From assembly GCA_013393545.1 (NCBI GenBank), contig JABXHG010000404.1:1-7108 (forward strand): a stretch of 7,108 nt of DNA. The letters are read 5' to 3'. Positions 5,661 through 7,108 of this stretch are shown here, piece after piece (the first letter of the stretch is position 1; each line of letters opens with the position of its first letter). The DNA is from Alteromonadaceae bacterium (lineage in GTDB: Bacteria; Pseudomonadota; Gammaproteobacteria; Pseudomonadales; Oleiphilaceae). The notes under the pieces are model-generated. The model was not told the DNA's origin and searched no databases. It worked only from the letters and a program-made list of their open reading frames with translations. Position numbers and translations under genes: made by a program.

Positions 5661-5694
5661 GACAGGTCTGTCCGTATTGCTAATGGCGAAACCT
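5592..5694. repeat. ~36-bp imperfect direct duplication at the end of the operon
   Basis: Copy 1 (5592-5628) and copy 2 (5659-5694) both begin GAGACA and both hold TATT-R-CTAATGGCGAA-R-CCT (5609-5628 and 5675-5694, 18 of 20 identical). The starts are 67 bases apart. Copy 1 is inside the 64-aa gene, copy 2 starts in its stop codon and is in another frame. Confidence 0.8.
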
Positions 5695-5740
5695 AACGCG
5701 TATCCCCGTGCTTGATAGCCTCGCCCGAGAAGCAGCCATT

Positions 5741-5756
5741 TTTCTTACGTACGAAA
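5741..5756. repeat. 16-bp palindrome copy C (unit 1)
   Basis: TTTCTTACGTACGAAA: palindromic except for T instead of G at position 5. The flank ACGAAAAG and the following 10-base spacer length are the same as in unit 3. Confidence 0.85.
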
Positions 5757-5800
5757 AGATTGGATGGGTTTGGGGCTAGGGCAGGATTCGCGGGTTGGTA

Positions 5801-5823
5801 CCACAACGTACCACTGGTTGTGG
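5801..5823. repeat. Hairpin specific to unit 1
   Basis: CCACAAC (5801-5807) and GTTGTGG (5817-5823) form a 7-bp inverted repeat with a 9-base loop; GTACCAC is repeated at 5798-5804 and 5808-5814. Absent from units 2 and 3. It might mark which unit is active. Confidence 0.55.
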
Positions 5824-5848
5824 GAGCCATAGTGGGAGGTCGGCGAGA

Positions 5849-5864
5849 TTTCGTGCGCACGAAA
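5849..5864. repeat. 16-bp perfect palindrome copy D (unit 2)
   Basis: TTTCGTGCGCACGAAA, identical to copy B inside eexN. It is the middle unit of the candidate oriT and the only one there with the GTGCGCAC core. Confidence 0.9.
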
Positions 5865-5966
5865 AATTCAGGTGACTGTGGCCTAGGGCAGGATTCGAGC
5901 AGTGTCGGCACATGGTACCGCCGTCCTGAGTTGATCGCGCCGCAGAGGCTCTTCCCGGAGTCAAAA

Positions 5967-5982
5967 TTTCTTACGTACGAAA
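5967..5982. repeat. 16-bp palindrome copy E (unit 3)
   Basis: TTTCTTACGTACGAAA, identical to copy C, including the same single off-palindrome base. Confidence 0.85.
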
Positions 5983-6049
5983 AGTGTGGGTAGTTTTGGG
6001 GCTAGGGCAGGATTCGCGAAGTGTCAGCCGTTGCCGGCAGCGTGCTGGC

Positions 6050-6063
6050 ATTTGGTACCAAAT
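6050..6063. promoter_or_regulatory. 14-bp perfect palindrome upstream of the RHH gene, likely operator
   Basis: ATTTGGTACCAAAT is a perfect palindrome ending 32 bases before ATG 6096. Shorter versions, TGGTACCA at 5796-5803 and GGTACC at 5914-5919, occupy the equivalent place in units 1 and 2. Ribbon-helix-helix dimers bind such short palindromes, so autoregulation by the next gene is a reasonable inference. No good promoter hexamers are evident. Confidence 0.5.
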
Positions 6064-6095
6064 TCGAGAGTCAGCGTGTGATGAAGGATGACGAG

Positions 6096-6626
6096 ATGAC
6101 AGAAACAGCAGTGGTCAAGACCAGGCTGACGCCTGGCGAGAAGGAAGCCTGGCAGCGTCTGTGTGAGGCATCTGGCCGTTCGGAGTCAGACGTACTACGA
6201 GAGATGATCCAGCGCGTCTGTGGAGAGAGCATCGCCGAAGAAGGGCGAGACATGATGCGAGGCCCGAAGTCTTGCAAGTTATCGATTCGGCTGACTCGGC
6301 AGGAGCAGGAGTTGATCACAGAGCGTGCCGCCTATGAGGGGTTTCCGAACCGCACTCGTTGGGCTTCGGCTCTGATTCGGGCAACGCTGCTACGTCAGCC
6401 GGTCATGAACGAAGAAGAGCGCTCGGCCTTGATCCAAGCATCTTTCGCACTGACCGACGTCATTGAAAACGCGGGCGGTACCCAGCTGGGTTTGCCTCGC
6501 ATGCGGATTAAGGATCAGGGCCAAAGAGAAATCAGCATCAAGGAGCTACAAGACAGAGTGCGGGAGGTTAATGAGCGCGTAATGGCACTGGTCTCCAGTG
6601 GGCGAAAGCGTTGGAATCTGGTGTGA
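6096..6626 (+). CDS. Tandem ribbon-helix-helix protein, probable relaxosome accessory factor (TraY/MobC-like)
   Basis: A 176-aa protein from ATG 6096, chosen for AAGGA at 6084-6088 (7-base spacing); ATG 6081 and codon 6021 are in frame but less well served, and starting at 6021 would translate the repeat region. Two RHH-like segments are visible: residues about 5-42 (VVKTRLTPGEKEAWQRLCEASGRSESDVLREMI) and about 59-98 (CKLSIRLTRQEQELITERAAYEGFPNRTRWASALI). Each has a short beta strand with alternating basic residues, then two helices with a G-R/F-x-[SN]-[ER] turn. Tandem RHH in one chain is known from F TraY; the second half and the helical C-terminus (about 110-170) also recall MobC proteins. 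Such factors bind oriT, recruit the relaxase and repress their own operon. It lies directly downstream of the candidate oriT. No catalytic relaxase motif is present. Confidence 0.75.
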   Translation: MTETAVVKTRLTPGEKEAWQRLCEASGRSESDVLREMIQRVCGESIAEEGRDMMRGPKSCKLSIRLTRQEQELITERAAYEGFPNRTRWASALIRATLLRQPVMNEEERSALIQASFALTDVIENAGGTQLGLPRMRIKDQGQREISIKELQDRVREVNERVMALVSSGRKRWNLV

Positions 6627-6642
6627 GCATAGGAGAATGGAA

Positions 6643-6918
6643 ATGCCGAGATATAGCTTCAAGGTCGATCCGTGCCCTCCGGAGGAAGGCTATGGCTGGG
6701 TCCTAAGGTACTTTGAGGATGATTGGGAGATTCCAGGATACGAGGTGTTTTCTGCACCTCAAGATGTTGGATGGATGAAGAGGGTCGAGTACGAGAACGC
6801 CAAGTTTGCCGGAGAGCTATGGGTCGAAGAGATGATCGCGGCATATGGCGGGGATTCAGAAGGTCGTCCAGAAAGCGAGTCGGTTAGTACGCAGTTGAGT
6901 TTCAAACTCGATGAATGA
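6643..6918 (+). CDS. Small acidic protein downstream of the RHH gene, unknown
   Basis: A 91-aa protein I do not recognise. The frame opens earlier (GTG 6598, ATG 6637), but AGGAG at 6631-6635 serves ATG 6643 best (7-base spacing; only 1 base to 6637). The gap of 16 bases after the RHH stop indicates one operon. The protein begins MPRYSFKVDPCPPEEGYGWVL, with strand-like aromatic segments up to about residue 40, then a helix (about 46-66, KRVEYENAKFAGELWVEEMI), and an acidic, Ser-rich tail ending QLSFKLDE. The pattern RYSFKVDP...GW.LRYFED resembles small soluble alpha/beta proteins such as HicB-like folds, but I cannot support that assignment. No membrane segment. Its place suggests a role with the relaxosome. 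Confidence 0.7.
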   Translation: MPRYSFKVDPCPPEEGYGWVLRYFEDDWEIPGYEVFSAPQDVGWMKRVEYENAKFAGELWVEEMIAAYGGDSEGRPESESVSTQLSFKLDE

Positions 6919-7108
6919 TAAGTGCCACGCCAGGACCGCAGCCTGCCTCGACCAGGATGGCTCCCCATGCCCGCTGTGGCTGGCACATGAGCTTCAGGTG
7001 ATGTTATAGCAGTCAGTAGCGTGCATAATTATACGGTGCATGTATATTGAAATCTATATAACTATTTGTTTATAAAAAGGAAATTTGTGGGGAATGCTGG
7101 TCTACAAC
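6919..7108. other. Right-end intergenic region with possible promoter and gene start
   Basis: No gene is complete here. A loose GTGCCA/TGGCAC inverted repeat spans 6922-6986 with a long loop. Beyond about 7020 the sequence turns AT-rich. TTGAAA (7047-7052) and TATAAA (7071-7076) are 18 bases apart and make the best sigma70-like promoter of the window. GTG 7087 and ATG 7094 could start a gene leaving the window, but the predicted leader would be very short, so this is uncertain. Confidence 0.4.

Larger units (their letters stand above)
5741..6063. other. Candidate origin of transfer: three ~110-bp repeat units
   Basis: The region between the transfer operon and the ribbon-helix-helix gene contains three units in the same orientation, with starts 108 and 118 bases apart. 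Each has a 16-bp palindrome, then 34-35 bases from its start a conserved block (GGGGCTAGGGCAGGATTCG at 5772-5790 and 5998-6016; GCCTAGGGCAGGATTCG at 5881-5897), then a GGTACC core (5797, 5914, 6054). Read on the minus strand, the block gives GAATCCTGCCC, matching the ATCCTG|C nic core of IncP/RP4-type (MOBP) origins. Predicted nick positions would be between 5781/5782, 5888/5889 and 6007/6008 on the minus strand. The position next to a probable relaxosome gene supports oriT. Alternatives are a partition centromere or a complex operator. Confidence 0.6.

Noticed and set aside
5712..5993. 93-aa plus-strand open frame through the repeat region
   Set aside because: Its repeated F-L/V-RTK peptides arise because the first two repeat units are 108 bases (a multiple of 3) apart; no ribosome site, and the third unit is out of frame.
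5741..6063. Three spaced repeats as a CRISPR array
   Set aside because: Units are about 110 bp with internally conserved sub-blocks and unequal spacing, not 28-37 bp repeats with uniform unique spacers; no cas genes.

Overview
The window looks like the backbone of a conjugative or mobilizable element (plasmid or integrative element) from a proteobacterium, most likely a gammaproteobacterium. This rests on family resemblance and on the moderately GC-rich, strongly Shine-Dalgarno-led plus-strand genes; I cannot name the species. All credible genes are on the plus strand.

Layout. (1) 1-166: end of something upstream, not identifiable. (2) 167-1018: an AT-rich gene for an unknown three-pass membrane protein, followed by a good rho-independent terminator. 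(3) 1061-1826: about 770 bases without a convincing gene, containing an inverted-repeat cluster built from TTTCGTA/TACGAAA half-sites and a very AT-rich block; a candidate control or replication region. (4) 1827-2825: a small excisionase/AlpA-like HTH protein and a winged-helix, phage/plasmid replication-type protein, separated by a promoter with iteron-like repeats. (5) 2901-5660: a tightly packed six-gene operon: unknown 107-aa protein, VirB5, EexN entry-exclusion lipoprotein, VirB6, a two-pass membrane protein and a small charged protein. (6) 5661-6095: non-coding, three ~110-bp repeat units, each with a 16-bp palindrome, an IncP-type nic-like core on the minus strand and a GGTACC core; a candidate origin of transfer. 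(7) 6096-6918: a tandem ribbon-helix-helix protein, probably a relaxosome component, and a small unknown acidic protein. (8) 6919-7108: intergenic, with a possible promoter near the right end.

How it may fit together. The VirB5-EexN-VirB6 block matches the traC-eex-traD order of IncN plasmid pKM101, but no VirB2, B3, B4 or B7-B11 is present here. The most striking signal is a family of 16-bp palindromes (TTTCGTGCGCACGAAA and TTTCTTACGTACGAAA). It occurs three times in the candidate oriT and twice inside coding sequence, at the same place in the signal-peptide codons of virB5 and eexN. This physically links the transfer origin and the mating/exclusion genes and suggests one DNA-binding protein acting at both. 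That reading is inference; the repeats themselves are visible in the sequence.
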